NCBI GenBank assembly: GCA_035574315.1 | Contig: DATLYW010000025.1 | Location: 1 to 64,000 of the forward strand | Direction: 5' to 3' | DNA: 64,000 nucleotides | From: Candidatus Zixiibacteriota bacterium | GTDB lineage: Bacteria; Desulfobacterota; Binatia; UBA9968 | Part shown: piece after piece, positions 53,132-62,450 of the stretch | How the letters are laid out: every line of letters starts with the position of its first letter | Numbering within the stretch: the first letter of the stretch is position 1 | The notes under the pieces: model-generated | Database searches by the model: none | What the model was told of the DNA's origin: nothing | The model's input: only the letters and a program-made list of their open reading frames with translations | Program-made: the position numbers and the translations under genes

Positions 53132-53253
53132 TCCGGATTCCCCGGCGAGCGGATTTTCAATTTCTTGGAAAACGCGCAGGCCCTTTTCCCAGTTTCAGGA
53201 AGCGCTGCGGCCCTCGCGCCCGACCGGCGCCGTGACGACGCGGGAGTAGCCGC

Positions 53254-53269
53254 TGGTATGTCTCTTGCT
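53254..53269 (+). promoter_or_regulatory. Sigma-54 (RpoN) promoter of the NXR-type operon
   Basis: TGGTATG-TCTC-TTGCT fits the degenerate consensus TGGYRYRN4TTGCW at every position and is preceded by the preferred pyrimidine. It would give a start near 53281 and a leader of about 110 nt before the gene at 53391. Confidence 0.7.
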
Positions 53270-53390
53270 GAGGCACGGGGCGGCGCGGTCGGTTGAACCG
53301 CTCTTCGTGTCGCGGAGTCAACGGACCGGCGCCCGAACAAACTCTCGTGGTCGTTCCAGCTCGACCACGCCGGGGATTTTGGAGACGGGC

Positions 53391-54971
53391 ATGAAACGAA
53401 TCCTCTGCGCTTCGGCCGCAACTCTCGTGGGGCTCTTGTTGGCCGCCGCCTCGCGGACGGCGGAGCTCAAGCCGCCGGCGCCGACGCCGAAGCTGCTCGC
53501 GCTCGGAAAACAGATCTACGCCAGGCAGTGCGCAGCGTGCCACGGCGCTCGAGGCATGGGCGACGGCGAGGCCGCTTATCTTCTCTATCCCAAACCGAGA
53601 AATTTCGTCGCCGCCAACTATCGCCTGGTATCGACGTGGGACCGCGTGCCGACCGATCAGGATCTCTTCAATACGATCACGCGCGGCATGCCGGGTTCGG
53701 CCATGCCTTCCTGGAGCCATCTACCCGCCGAGCAGCGCTGGGCGCTGGTTTACTACATCAAGTCCCTCGCCGAGAAGCCGCTCGTCGTCAAGCCGGCCAG
53801 GAACCCCGGCGCGGACGGCACGGGTGGGGAGGGAGTCATCGCGGTGCCCCCGGAGCCGCCGTACAACGCGAGCGCGAGAGCCAGGGCTCTGGAGCTCTTC
53901 AAGGACGCCTGCGCCGCCTGCCACGGGGCGACCGCCAAGGGCGACGGCGTGCAGGAGCAAATCGACGACGAGGGCTACCCGACCCGTCCGCGCGATCTTA
54001 CGGCCGGCATCTTCAAGGGAAGCCCCGACCCCGTCGCGCTGTACCGCCGTATCATCGCCGGCATTCCCGGCAGCCCGATGCCGTCGAGCGACTGGGCGTA
54101 CGGCGAGGACGCCTGGCACCTCGTCCATTACGTGCTGTCGCTTTCGAGCGAGCGCCAGCGCCAGCGCGTGGAGATGAAGAAGTTCACGATCGTGGCTCCG
54201 CGCGTCAAAGAGCTGCCGCTGCACCCGGATTCGGGCGTCTGGCGATCGGCGCCTCCCGTGAACCTCCATCTGATGCCGCTGTGGTGGCGGAGCGACCGGC
54301 CCGAAGAGGTCACCGTCCGGGCGCTGCACGACGGCAAGGACATCGCGCTGCTCATGGTCTGGGCCGACGCCACGCACGACCACACCGCCATGCGCCCCCA
54401 GGACTTCCGGGACGCGGCGGCCGTCCAGTTCTCTCTGAAGAGCGACCCGCCCTTCTTCGCGATGGGCGAGGCGGGCAGCTTCGTCAACATCTGGATGTGG
54501 AAATCGGAGCGGCAGGCGGACCTGGAGCCCGCGTTCCAGGATCTCGAAAAGGTCTATCCCAATCTGGGAATCGACTCGTACCCCAATCTCACGCGCTCGC
54601 CGCTGGAGCAGCCCTATCGCAACGCCCTGACGCTCCAGTCCGACAGGACCTTCGTCACCGGATGGGGCGCCGGCAACATCGTTTCCGACCCGCAGCGCAA
54701 GAGCCCGGCCGAGGATCTGAACGCCCAGGGATTCGGGACCCTGCGGGCGCGGCCGCCCGCGGACCAGCAGGTCGAGGCCAAGGGCATCTACTCGGCGGGC
54801 TCCTACCGCGTGATGTTCAAGCGCAGCTTGAAGCCTTCCGGAAAAAACGCCGTGGCTTTCAAACCCGGGAGCACGATACCGGTGGCCTTTGCCGTCTGGA
54901 ACGGCAGCGCCGGCGATCGCGACGGCAAGAAATCGGTCACGATCTGGCAGGATCTGAAAATCGCGAAATAG
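53391..54971 (+). CDS. Diheme cytochrome c fused to heme-b gamma (ethylbenzene-dehydrogenase-gamma-like) subunit
   Basis: 526 residues from the ATG at 53391 (GGAG upstream). A Sec signal (KRILCASAATLVGLLLAAASRTA) is followed by two c-type heme domains with CAACH at residues 47-51 and 174-178, each with a downstream Met-containing loop (GMPGSAMPS, GIPGSPMPS). From about residue 255 it has the gamma-subunit fold of ethylbenzene dehydrogenase and NXR-type enzymes, which binds heme b (PLWWRSDRPEEVTVRALHDGKDIALLMVWAD). It should carry electrons between the periplasmic molybdoenzyme and other carriers. First gene of the operon, 54 bp before the alpha gene. Separate cytochrome and gamma subunits are more usual; the fusion is notable. 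Confidence 0.85.
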   Translation: MKRILCASAATLVGLLLAAASRTAELKPPAPTPKLLALGKQIYARQCAACHGARGMGDGEAAYLLYPKPRNFVAANYRLVSTWDRVPTDQDLFNTITRGMPGSAMPSWSHLPAEQRWALVYYIKSLAEKPLVVKPARNPGADGTGGEGVIAVPPEPPYNASARARALELFKDACAACHGATAKGDGVQEQIDDEGYPTRPRDLTAGIFKGSPDPVALYRRIIAGIPGSPMPSSDWAYGEDAWHLVHYVLSLSSERQRQRVEMKKFTIVAPRVKELPLHPDSGVWRSAPPVNLHLMPLWWRSDRPEEVTVRALHDGKDIALLMVWADATHDHTAMRPQDFRDAAAVQFSLKSDPPFFAMGEAGSFVNIWMWKSERQADLEPAFQDLEKVYPNLGIDSYPNLTRSPLEQPYRNALTLQSDRTFVTGWGAGNIVSDPQRKSPAEDLNAQGFGTLRARPPADQQVEAKGIYSAGSYRVMFKRSLKPSGKNAVAFKPGSTIPVAFAVWNGSAGDRDGKKSVTIWQDLKIAK

Positions 54972-55025
54972 TTTCTGGTTTCCGGTTCGACCGAAAGGCG
55001 AAAAACCGAAACTCGGGAGAAGAGG

Positions 55026-58000
55026 ATGGCCGACGAGACTGCAGAACGACAGATGCTTAGATTGAGCCGCCGGGACTTTCTCAAATGGATGGGGATCGGA
55101 GCCGGCGCCGCGGGAATCACGGCGGGTTTCTCTTTCAAGCTTCTCAGGCCCGCCCAGGCGGCCGAAAATCCCCTGGCCGGGGCGATCGACCGCAACTGGG
55201 AAAAGATCTACCGCGACCAGTACCGTTACGACCGCGTCTTCGACTGGGTCTGCTCGCCCAACGACACCCACGCCTGCCGCGTGAGGGCCTTCGTGCGCAA
55301 CGGCATCGTCACCCGCCTCGGCAACACCTACGACTACCAGACCTACGCCGACCTTTACGGCAACAAGGCGACGGCCAACTGGAACCCCAGGCAGTGCGCC
55401 AAAGGCTACACGTTTCACCGGGTCATCTACGGTCCTTACCGCCTCAAGCATCCGATCGTCCGTAAAGGGTGGAAGGCGTGGGCCGACGCCGGTTTTCCGG
55501 AGCTGACGCCGGAGAACCGGGCGAAATACATGTTCGACGCCCGCGGCCAGGACGAGTTCATCCAGATCTCGTGGGACGACGCCTTCCACGACATCGCCAG
55601 GGCCCTGGTCGCCATCGCGACGCGCTACAGCGGCGAGGCCGGGAAAAAGCGCCTGCTCGCCCAGGGCTACCAGCCGGAGATGGTCGAGGAGACCCGGGGC
55701 GCGGGGACGCGCACGATCAAGATGCGCGGCGGCATGGGGCTGCTCGGCGTGATCGGCAAGTACGGGATGTACCGCCTCAACAACTCGCTCGCGCTGCTCG
55801 ACGCGAAGATCCGCGGCGTCGGCGAGAAGGACGCTCTCGCGGGACGCAATTTTTCCAACTACACCTGGCACGGCGATCAGGCCCCGGGTCATCCGTGGGT
55901 GCACGGGCTCCAGGCCTCCGACTGCGACTTCAACGACCTGCGCTTCTCCAAGCTCATCATCATGGACGGGAAGAACCTGGTCGAGAACAAGTTGACCGAT
56001 TCCCACTGGTTCATCGAGTGCATGGAGCGCGGCGCCAAGATCGTCGTGATCGCGCCGGAGTACGGCCCGCCTTCGACCAAGGCCGACTACTGGATCCCGA
56101 TCCGGCCCGAGACCGACGCGGCGCTCTGGCTCGGCGTCACCCGGCTGATGATCGAGAAGAAGTGGTACGACGAGGCCTTCGTCAAGCGTTTCACCGATTT
56201 CCCGTTGCTCGTGCGCAAGGACAACCTGAGGCGCCTCCGCGCGCACGAGATCTTCCCCGACTACCGCAGCTCCCTTTCTCCGGACGGTCCCTCGATGAAG
56301 ATCCAGGGCCTTACCCCCGAGCAGCACGCAAAGCTCGGCGACTTCGTGGTCTGGGACGAGGCGAAGAACGCTCCGGCTGCGGTGACCCGCGACGACGTCG
56401 GCGAGCGGATGGAGCGGAAGGGGCTCAAGCCCGCGCTCGAGGGCGAGTTCAAGGTCAAGCTGGTCGACGGCAGGGAGGTCGAGGTCGCCACTCTGTGGAC
56501 GCTCTACCGGACTCACCTGCGCGATTACGACCTGGACAGCGTCGCCGAGATCACGCAGGCGCCCCGGGCGATGATCGAGCGGCTCGCCGAGGACATCGCG
56601 ACGCTGAAGCCGGTGGCGATCCATCAGGGCGAGGGGATCAATCACTGGTTTCACGCCACGGAGATGAATCGCGCCGCGTACCTGCCCCTCATGCTGACCG
56701 GCAACATCGGCAAGCCCGGCTCCGGCTGCCATACCTGGGCCGGAAACTACAAGGCCGCCCTCTTTCAGGGCTCCCCGTGGACCGGGCCGGGCTTCAAGGG
56801 CTGGGTGGCGGAGGACCCCTTCCACATCAACCTCGACCCGAACGCGCACGGCAAGGAGATCCGCACGCACGCGTACACCAAGGACGAGGAGCCCGCCTAC
56901 TGGAACCACGGCGACCTGGCCCTGATCGTCGACACGCCGAAATTCGGGCGGAAGAACTTCACCGGCAAGACGCACATGCCCACCCCGACCAAGGCGATCA
57001 TCTTTTCCAACGTCAACCTGATCAACAACGCCAAGTGGGCCTATGGCGTGATCAAGAACGTCAACCCCAACGTGGAGATGATCGTCTCGATCGACATCCA
57101 GATGACGGCGTCGATCGAGTACTCCGACATCGCGCTGCCGGCCAACTCGTGGCTCGAATTCGAAGGGCTGGAGATCACCGCGAGCTGCTCGAATCCCTTC
57201 CTGCAGATCTGGAAAGGCGGCATCCCGCCGGTCTTCGACAGCAAGGACGACGTCGTGATTCTCGCGGGCATCGCCAACGCCCTGGCGGATGTCACCGGAG
57301 ACAAGCGCTTCCGCGACTACTTCGCCTTCGCCGCTCCCGACAAGCGCCACGTCTACATCCAGCGCCTGCTCGACACCTGCACGACGACGGCGGGCTACAA
57401 GCTCAAGGACATCATGGCCGGCAAGTATGGCCCGCCGGGCGGATGCCTGATGAATTTCCGCACCTATCCGCGGATTCCGTTCTACGAGCAGGTCCACGAC
57501 AGCGAGCCGTTCCACACCGACACCGGTCGGCTCCATGCCTACGCCGACGTCCCCGAGGCGATCGAGTACGGGGAGAACTTCATCGTCCATCGCGAGGGGC
57601 CGGAGGCGACCCCTTATCTCCCCAACGTGATCGTCAGCTCCAACCCCTACGTCCGGCCGGAAGACTACGGCATCCCGCTCGAGGCCGAGCACTGGGATGC
57701 GCGAACCGTGCGCAACGTCAAGCTGCCCTGGAGCAAGGTGAAGCAGACCCGGAACTTTCTGTGGGAAAAAGGCTTCCGCTTCTACTGCCTCACCCCCAAG
57801 ACGCGCCACCGCGTCCACTCGAGCTGGTCCAACGTCGACTGGCACATGCTCTACGATTCCAACTTCGGCGATCCGTACCGGCTGGACAAGCGGGCCCCGT
57901 CGGTGGGCGAGCACCAGCTCCACATGAACCCGCAGGCGGCGCGCGACCTGGGGATCAACGACGGCGACTACGTCTACGTCGATGCCAACCCGGCCGACCG

Positions 58001-58499
58001 CCCGTACCTCGGCGCCAGGCCCGACGATCCGTTCTACCGCGTCTCGCGCTGCATGTTGCGGGTCAAATACAACCACGCCTATCCGTACAACATCGTGATG
58101 ATGAAGCACGCGCCCTTCATCGCCACCGAGAAGAGCGTCAAGGCGCACGAGACCCGGCCCGACGGCCGGGCGCTCTCGGACAACACCGGCTACCAGGCGA
58201 ACCTGCGTTACGGCTCGCAGCAGTCGGTCACGCGCAACTGGCACATGCCGATGCACCAGACCGACAGCCTCTTCCACAAATCCAAGGTCTTCATGGGATT
58301 CATCTTCGGCGGCGAAGCCGACAACCACGCGGTCAACACGGTGCCGAAGGAAACCCTGGTCCGGATCACCAAGGCGGAGGACGGCGGTCTCGGCGGCAAG
58401 GGAATCTGGAAGCCGGCCACGACCGGCTACACGCCGGACAACGAGAACGAGGTGATGAAGCGTTATCTGGCGGGAGATTTGACGAAGGTGGAGGGATGA
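55026..58499 (+). CDS. nxrA: Molybdopterin catalytic alpha subunit, NxrA / periplasmic NarG clade
   Basis: 1157 residues, close to Nitrospira-type NxrA. The twin-arginine signal ([13 protein letters not shown]) indicates a folded, periplasmic enzyme. FS0 ligands fit Cys76-x3-Asp80-x3-Cys84 and Cys124, where Asp replaces a Cys of cytoplasmic NarG; the segment [17 protein letters not shown] is characteristic of the NXR clade. Asp284 in [13 protein letters not shown] aligns with the Mo-ligating Asp of NarG. It would oxidise nitrite to nitrate or work in reverse; relatives use chlorate, selenate or hydrocarbons, so substrate is inferred from sequence pattern. Its partner beta gene and chaperone follow. 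The symbol is by clade, not proven activity. Confidence 0.8.
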   Translation: MADETAERQMLRLSRRDFLKWMGIGAGAAGITAGFSFKLLRPAQAAENPLAGAIDRNWEKIYRDQYRYDRVFDWVCSPNDTHACRVRAFVRNGIVTRLGNTYDYQTYADLYGNKATANWNPRQCAKGYTFHRVIYGPYRLKHPIVRKGWKAWADAGFPELTPENRAKYMFDARGQDEFIQISWDDAFHDIARALVAIATRYSGEAGKKRLLAQGYQPEMVEETRGAGTRTIKMRGGMGLLGVIGKYGMYRLNNSLALLDAKIRGVGEKDALAGRNFSNYTWHGDQAPGHPWVHGLQASDCDFNDLRFSKLIIMDGKNLVENKLTDSHWFIECMERGAKIVVIAPEYGPPSTKADYWIPIRPETDAALWLGVTRLMIEKKWYDEAFVKRFTDFPLLVRKDNLRRLRAHEIFPDYRSSLSPDGPSMKIQGLTPEQHAKLGDFVVWDEAKNAPAAVTRDDVGERMERKGLKPALEGEFKVKLVDGREVEVATLWTLYRTHLRDYDLDSVAEITQAPRAMIERLAEDIATLKPVAIHQGEGINHWFHATEMNRAAYLPLMLTGNIGKPGSGCHTWAGNYKAALFQGSPWTGPGFKGWVAEDPFHINLDPNAHGKEIRTHAYTKDEEPAYWNHGDLALIVDTPKFGRKNFTGKTHMPTPTKAIIFSNVNLINNAKWAYGVIKNVNPNVEMIVSIDIQMTASIEYSDIALPANSWLEFEGLEITASCSNPFLQIWKGGIPPVFDSKDDVVILAGIANALADVTGDKRFRDYFAFAAPDKRHVYIQRLLDTCTTTAGYKLKDIMAGKYGPPGGCLMNFRTYPRIPFYEQVHDSEPFHTDTGRLHAYADVPEAIEYGENFIVHREGPEATPYLPNVIVSSNPYVRPEDYGIPLEAEHWDARTVRNVKLPWSKVKQTRNFLWEKGFRFYCLTPKTRHRVHSSWSNVDWHMLYDSNFGDPYRLDKRAPSVGEHQLHMNPQAARDLGINDGDYVYVDANPADRPYLGARPDDPFYRVSRCMLRVKYNHAYPYNIVMMKHAPFIATEKSVKAHETRPDGRALSDNTGYQANLRYGSQQSVTRNWHMPMHQTDSLFHKSKVFMGFIFGGEADNHAVNTVPKETLVRITKAEDGGLGGKGIWKPATTGYTPDNENEVMKRYLAGDLTKVEG

Positions 58500-58542
58500 G
58501 CCCGCTCGCCCCTTCGCCTCTCCGATCGCAAACGAGGTAACC

Positions 58543-58881
58543 ATGCCCTACAAGGATGTCGAAGCCGATGATCCGATGGAGCTCGTCGGCGTCGTCCTGC
58601 CCGCCGCGGCGGAGACGATGGAAGAGATGGCCTACGCTTTCGCCGAAGAGTTCGCCCTGATGGGGTACGACGCCGACCGCCTGCTGCGGCTTTTCCAGAA
58701 CCCCTTCTACGCCGGCGCCCATCAGGCCTACCGCGCGCTCGGCGACGCCGCGATCCGCGGCATCGTCCGCGAGTGCACAAGCGCGTGGGCGAGAGCCGCG
58801 GTGAAGGTGCAGGAGGTTCGAGACGACGGCAACGGCTCGAACGGAGTGAACGTCGCGCAACAGGAGAAAGGCCATGGCTAA
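58543..58881 (+). CDS. Small protein of unknown function between alpha and beta genes
   Basis: 112 residues, not recognised. Mostly helical and acidic: PMELVGVVLPAAAETMEEMAYAFAEEFALMGYDADRLLRLFQNPF, then an AHQAYRALGDAAIRGIVREC region. No signal peptide or cofactor motif is obvious. The last 25 residues (from about VRDDGNGSN) are encoded by sequence resembling the dispersed GAACGG repeat, so the tail may be a recent addition. It overlaps the beta gene start by 8 bp, implying translational coupling, and could be an assembly or accessory factor of the alpha-beta complex. Confidence 0.7.
   Translation: MPYKDVEADDPMELVGVVLPAAAETMEEMAYAFAEEFALMGYDADRLLRLFQNPFYAGAHQAYRALGDAAIRGIVRECTSAWARAAVKVQEVRDDGNGSNGVNVAQQEKGHG
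58824..58854. repeat. Dispersed-repeat-like sequence inside a gene
   Basis: CGACGGCAACGGCTCGAACGG followed by AGTGAACG resembles the core of the dispersed repeats at 38130, 40061 and 51808. Here it is translated as part of the tail of the small unknown protein, just before the beta-subunit start. Confidence 0.4.
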
Positions 58882-60139
58882 AGTCCACAACTGGCAGCTC
58901 GGGCGCGAGATGGCCTATCCCTACGAGGCGGCCTATCCGCGCCGGCAGTTCGCCTTCGTCTTCAACATCAACCGCTGCATCGCCTGCCAGAGCTGCACGA
59001 TGGCCTGCAAGTCCACCTGGACCTTCAGCAAGGGCCAGGAGCACATGTGGTGGGCCAACGTGGAGACCAAACCCTACGGCGGCTATCCGCAGTTCTGGGA
59101 CGTGAAAATTCTCGATCTGCTGGAGAAGGCCAACCCCGGAAAGCAGGTCTGGTCCGGGAAGCCCTCGAAAGATCCGAAGCAGCCGTACGGCAAGTTCGAC
59201 GGGCTCACGATCTTCGAAGCGACCAGGATGCTCACCCCGGACAGCGCCCGGGTGCTGGGCTACCTGCCGACCGACGAGGAGTGGAACTCGCCCAACATCT
59301 ACGAGGACAACCCGCTGGGGAAAAAGGGGGTGCCCAACGAGCTCGACCGCGAAGGCGTCGAGCTGCCGGAGCACAAGACCTGGTTTTTCTATCTGGCGCG
59401 CATCTGCAACCACTGCAGCTATCCCGCCTGTCTCGCCGCCTGCCCGCGCAAGGCGATCTACAAGCGGCCCGAGGACGGCATCGTTCTCATCGATCAAAGC
59501 CAGTGCCGGGGTTACCGCAAGTGCGTCGAGGCCTGCCCGTACAAGAAGGCGATGTACCGCGGCAACACCCGGGTCTCGGAAAAGTGCATCGCCTGCTATC
59601 CGCGGATCGAGGGCAAGGATCCCGAGGGACGCGGCCAGCCGCTCGAGACCCGCTGCATGGCCGCCTGCATCGGCCAGATCCGGATGCAGGGGCTGGTGAA
59701 GATCAATCGCGACGGGACCTGGACCGAGGACCGTTACAACCCGATCTACTATCTCGTCCACGTGGCGAAAGTCGCCCTGCCGCTCTATCCCCAGTTCGGG
59801 ACCGAGCCCAACGGCTTTTACATCCCGCCGCGCTGGGTGCCGCGGGCCTACCTCAAACAGATGTTCGGCCCGGGCGTCGACCAGGCGATCGAGCGCTACA
59901 GCTATCCCGATCGCGAGCTGCTCGCGGTGCTGCAGCTCTTTCGCCGCTCGAACCGGATCATCTTCCGCTACGAGATCAAGGAAGGGCCGAAGATCTACGA
60001 AGCGGAGCTGCGCGGCAGGAAAATCACGGTCTACAACGATACGGTCATCGCCTACGGCCAGGACGGAAAGGAGATCTTCCGGACCACGGTGGAGGAGCCG
60101 GTCCACGTCCGGCCGAGCACGCACGCCAACTCGATCTGA
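58874..60139 (+). CDS. nxrB: Iron-sulfur beta subunit, NxrB / NarH clade
   Basis: 421 residues. Four cluster motifs: C35-x2-C38-x2-C41-x3-C45, CNHCSYPACLAACP (from about 178), CRGYRKCVEACPYKKAMYRG (from 211) and CIACYPRIEGKDP with CMAACIGQIRMQ. The stretch FNINRCIACQSCTMACKSTW, SKGQEHMWWANVETKPYGGYPQFWDVKI and QMFGPGVDQAIERY closely resembles Nitrospira-type NxrB. Nitrospira NxrB, as recalled, has Asp where this protein has Cys45, so cluster ligation may differ. It passes electrons from alpha to the gamma heme protein. No signal peptide; it probably exports with alpha by the Tat route. The symbol is by clade. Confidence 0.85.
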   Translation: MAKVHNWQLGREMAYPYEAAYPRRQFAFVFNINRCIACQSCTMACKSTWTFSKGQEHMWWANVETKPYGGYPQFWDVKILDLLEKANPGKQVWSGKPSKDPKQPYGKFDGLTIFEATRMLTPDSARVLGYLPTDEEWNSPNIYEDNPLGKKGVPNELDREGVELPEHKTWFFYLARICNHCSYPACLAACPRKAIYKRPEDGIVLIDQSQCRGYRKCVEACPYKKAMYRGNTRVSEKCIACYPRIEGKDPEGRGQPLETRCMAACIGQIRMQGLVKINRDGTWTEDRYNPIYYLVHVAKVALPLYPQFGTEPNGFYIPPRWVPRAYLKQMFGPGVDQAIERYSYPDRELLAVLQLFRRSNRIIFRYEIKEGPKIYEAELRGRKITVYNDTVIAYGQDGKEIFRTTVEEPVHVRPSTHANSI

Positions 60140-60153
60140 CGGAGGGCACGGAC

Positions 60154-60663
60154 ATGGCGACGCTGGCGGATCGGTTCACGCAGATCTTCAGGGAAGAGCA
60201 CCGCGTGGTGCGCGATGCTCTCCTGGACCTCATCCGCGCCTTTCAGAACCGCGATCGGGGCTCCATCCGGGCCCTGCTGGAGCAGATCGCGAAATGCACC
60301 GGGCCGCACTTCCGCTACGAGGAAGAGTCGCTCTACCCTTCCCTGCGCGAGATCTTCGGCGACGACTACGTCGAGAAGCTGCTGGGCGACCACGACGCGG
60401 CGATCGGAGCCGCCCGCAAGCTCGTCGAGCTGGCCGGTAGGCCCTCGCTCGAAGACGAGGACGTGAGCCTCGCCGTCAGGCTCGCGCGCGGGATCCTGCC
60501 GCACGTCAGCGATTGCGACGGGCTTTCCATCATGGTGGAGCGGCTGTCCGGGCAAAAGGTGCAGGCGATCCTCGACACCCGTGACCGCTCGCTGCAGCAG
60601 GGGCTCGATCTGCTGAAGTGGGCGGCGGAGGTGCGGACGCGGCCGGCCGTCGCGCCGGTCTAG
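60154..60663 (+). CDS. Hemerythrin-domain protein in the NXR operon
   Basis: 169 residues from the ATG at 60154 with GGAGGG upstream. A hemerythrin-like helical bundle with ligand candidates in FREEHRVVRDALLDLI, GPHFRYEEESLYPSLRE, LGDHDAAIGAARKLVEL and LPHVSDCDG. Soluble, no signal. Only 14 bp after the beta gene and 40 bp before the chaperone gene. It may sense or scavenge O2 or NO around enzyme maturation; this is inferred from fold and position. It is distinct from the DUF2249-fused hemerythrin at 49235. Confidence 0.85.
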   Translation: MATLADRFTQIFREEHRVVRDALLDLIRAFQNRDRGSIRALLEQIAKCTGPHFRYEEESLYPSLREIFGDDYVEKLLGDHDAAIGAARKLVELAGRPSLEDEDVSLAVRLARGILPHVSDCDGLSIMVERLSGQKVQAILDTRDRSLQQGLDLLKWAAEVRTRPAVAPV

Positions 60664-60703
60664 CGCGTTTCGGCCGGACGTTCCGGCGCAATGGGAGAAA
60701 ACG

Positions 60704-61462
60704 ATGGAAACGACGTTCGGAGAAATCGATCTCGCCCTCGGCCGCGCCGTCCTTTACAGCGCCCTGGCGCTGGGGTTCCGCCCGCCGGACGACGAGATGC
60801 GCGCGCGCCTTTGCTCGGCCGAAGGATCGGCCGTCCTGGCGGGCGCAGCGGAGCGGCTGGACCAGAGCGGGAATCTGGCCGCGGCCGCCCGTGCGCTGGC
60901 AGCCGTGGATTCCGGCCGGGATCGGCTGGTCGAGTCGTACCATCGCCTCTTCGGCCACACTGCGCGCGGCGCCGTTTCACCGTACGAGACCGAATACGGT
61001 AGCGAAGCGCTCTTCCAGCAGCCGCAAGAGATGGGGGACCTGATGGGGTTCTACCGGGCGTTCGGCCTGGCGCTGAACGCCGCCGAGCACGAGCGGCCGG
61101 ACCACATCAGCTGCGAGTGCGAATTCGCAAGCTTTCTCGCGCTCAAGGAAGCCCATGCGCTGGAGAGCGGCGACGCCCCGATGCTGGAGGAGACCCGCAA
61201 GGCCGCCCGCCTCTTTCTGCGCGACCACCTGGGGCGTTTTGCTCCCGCCTTTGCGGCAAAGCTCAGGCAACAGGACGCCGCATTCTACGGCGCTCTCGCC
61301 GATCTCTGCGAGCGGCTGGTGACGGCGGACTGCAGCCGCGCGGGCGTGCCGCATGGCCCGCGCAGCCTGAGCCTACGTCCCGTCGGGGACGACGGGATTC
61401 CGATGGCCTGCGGCGCGACGGAATGCCCGGCGATGCCGGCGGCCGGCCCGCCCGAGGGGTAA
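60704..61462 (+). CDS. TorD/NarJ-type molybdoenzyme maturation chaperone
   Basis: 252 residues. All-helical TorD-family protein with the typical start LGRAVLYSALALGFRPP, the middle RLFGHTARGAVSPYETEYG and the conserved RPDHISCECEFASFLALKEA, followed by FLRDHLGRFAPAFAAKL. Such chaperones hold the alpha subunit while the molybdenum cofactor is inserted and block early Tat export. It lies in the operon after the beta and hemerythrin genes. It has an extra Cys-containing tail (MACGATECPAMPAAGPP) that most relatives lack. Confidence 0.88.
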   Translation: METTFGEIDLALGRAVLYSALALGFRPPDDEMRARLCSAEGSAVLAGAAERLDQSGNLAAAARALAAVDSGRDRLVESYHRLFGHTARGAVSPYETEYGSEALFQQPQEMGDLMGFYRAFGLALNAAEHERPDHISCECEFASFLALKEAHALESGDAPMLEETRKAARLFLRDHLGRFAPAFAAKLRQQDAAFYGALADLCERLVTADCSRAGVPHGPRSLSLRPVGDDGIPMACGATECPAMPAAGPPEG

Positions 61463-61465
61463 CGA

Positions 61466-62446
61466 ATGGCGGTTCACGACCTGCTTCGGTACGACCCCGA
61501 GTTCCTCGAAGAAGCGGTGTTTCATTGCCTGCGCGGAACTGCCGAGGGCCGCCTTTTCCGGACAGAGCGCGACCGGCTGTACGAGATCGCCGACGCCGAG
61601 ACCCGGGAGCTCGCGTTTCGCGACCAAAGCGCACGATGGTTCGAGCGGCGCCGGCTCGGGGCGCCGCTCGAGCAGGCGGTCGCCGAGCAGCCTCTCCTTG
61701 CGTCGGGCGTCGCCCGCTGCGTCGTGGCGCTCGCCCGGAGCGCGAAGGACGAAGGCGCCGAGCTGTTCGTCGTCGCCGGGCGGGGCGAGAGCGACCGGGA
61801 AAAGCGCAGCGTGGCGATCCTGCTCCGGCCGCAGTCGCTTCTGGAGCCCGAGCGGGTGCTCGCGTTTTTGCGCCACGAGCTTTTCCACATCGTGGACATG
61901 CTCGACCCGAGCTTCGGCTACGAGCCGGCGCTGCCGCCGGCCGAAGGAGGTCCGGCGCACGACTCGCTGCTCAAGGCTCGCTACCGGGCCCTGTGGGACG
62001 CCACGATCAACGGCCGCATGGTGCGTCGCGGCTGGCTGCCCCCGGCCGTCCGTGCGGAAGAGCTCGAGAGCTTCAGACGAGCCTTTCCTTTTTTGGGGAA
62101 CGAAACCGAGAAGCTCTTCGCGCGCTTCTTCGATCGCGAGCCGCACACGCACGGCGAGCTCGCGGCGTTCGCCCGCGCGCCGGGGCGGCCCCACGCCGGC
62201 CGGTGCCCGCTTTGCCGCTTTCCCGCGGTCTCCTTCGAACCGGCCCCGGACCGCCTGCCCGCCGCGGTCGCCGCGGCGATTCGCGGAGACTTCCCGTCCT
62301 GGGAGCCCGCTCAGGGGCTTTGCGTCCAGTGCGCCGATCTGTACCGGGCGCGGGAGATTTCCCTGTTCGGCGCCCGCCGGCTGCCCGCGGCGGCGCCTGC
62401 CGGCGAAGAGAGAACCGCGGAGGATTGCCGGGCCGGAGGGAGCTGA
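61466..62446 (+). CDS. Unknown protein with HExxH motif and C-terminal zinc ribbon
   Basis: 326 residues, family not recognised. HELFHIVDMLDP at residues 137-148 contains HExxH (His137, Glu138, His141), as in zinc metallopeptidases. A later C247-x2-C250 ... C286-x2-C289 pattern (CPLCRFP, CVQCADLY) forms a likely zinc ribbon. No signal peptide or membrane helix, so cytoplasmic. It starts 3 bp after the chaperone and ends 4 bp before the FmdE-MobB gene, so tight co-transcription is expected. Position suggests a maturation factor for the molybdoenzyme, either a protease or a metal-binding scaffold. The zinc ribbon is loosely FdhE-like, but the rest is not recognisably FdhE. Confidence 0.75.
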   Translation: MAVHDLLRYDPEFLEEAVFHCLRGTAEGRLFRTERDRLYEIADAETRELAFRDQSARWFERRRLGAPLEQAVAEQPLLASGVARCVVALARSAKDEGAELFVVAGRGESDREKRSVAILLRPQSLLEPERVLAFLRHELFHIVDMLDPSFGYEPALPPAEGGPAHDSLLKARYRALWDATINGRMVRRGWLPPAVRAEELESFRRAFPFLGNETEKLFARFFDREPHTHGELAAFARAPGRPHAGRCPLCRFPAVSFEPAPDRLPAAVAAAIRGDFPSWEPAQGLCVQCADLYRAREISLFGARRLPAAAPAGEERTAEDCRAGGS

Positions 62447-62450
62447 AACG

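Noticed and set aside
53721-58544. 1607-codon open frame on the minus strand
   Set aside because: It is antisense to the gamma and alpha molybdoenzyme genes, has a Val/Arg/Asp-rich composition typical of shadow frames in GC-rich DNA, and has no domain sense.
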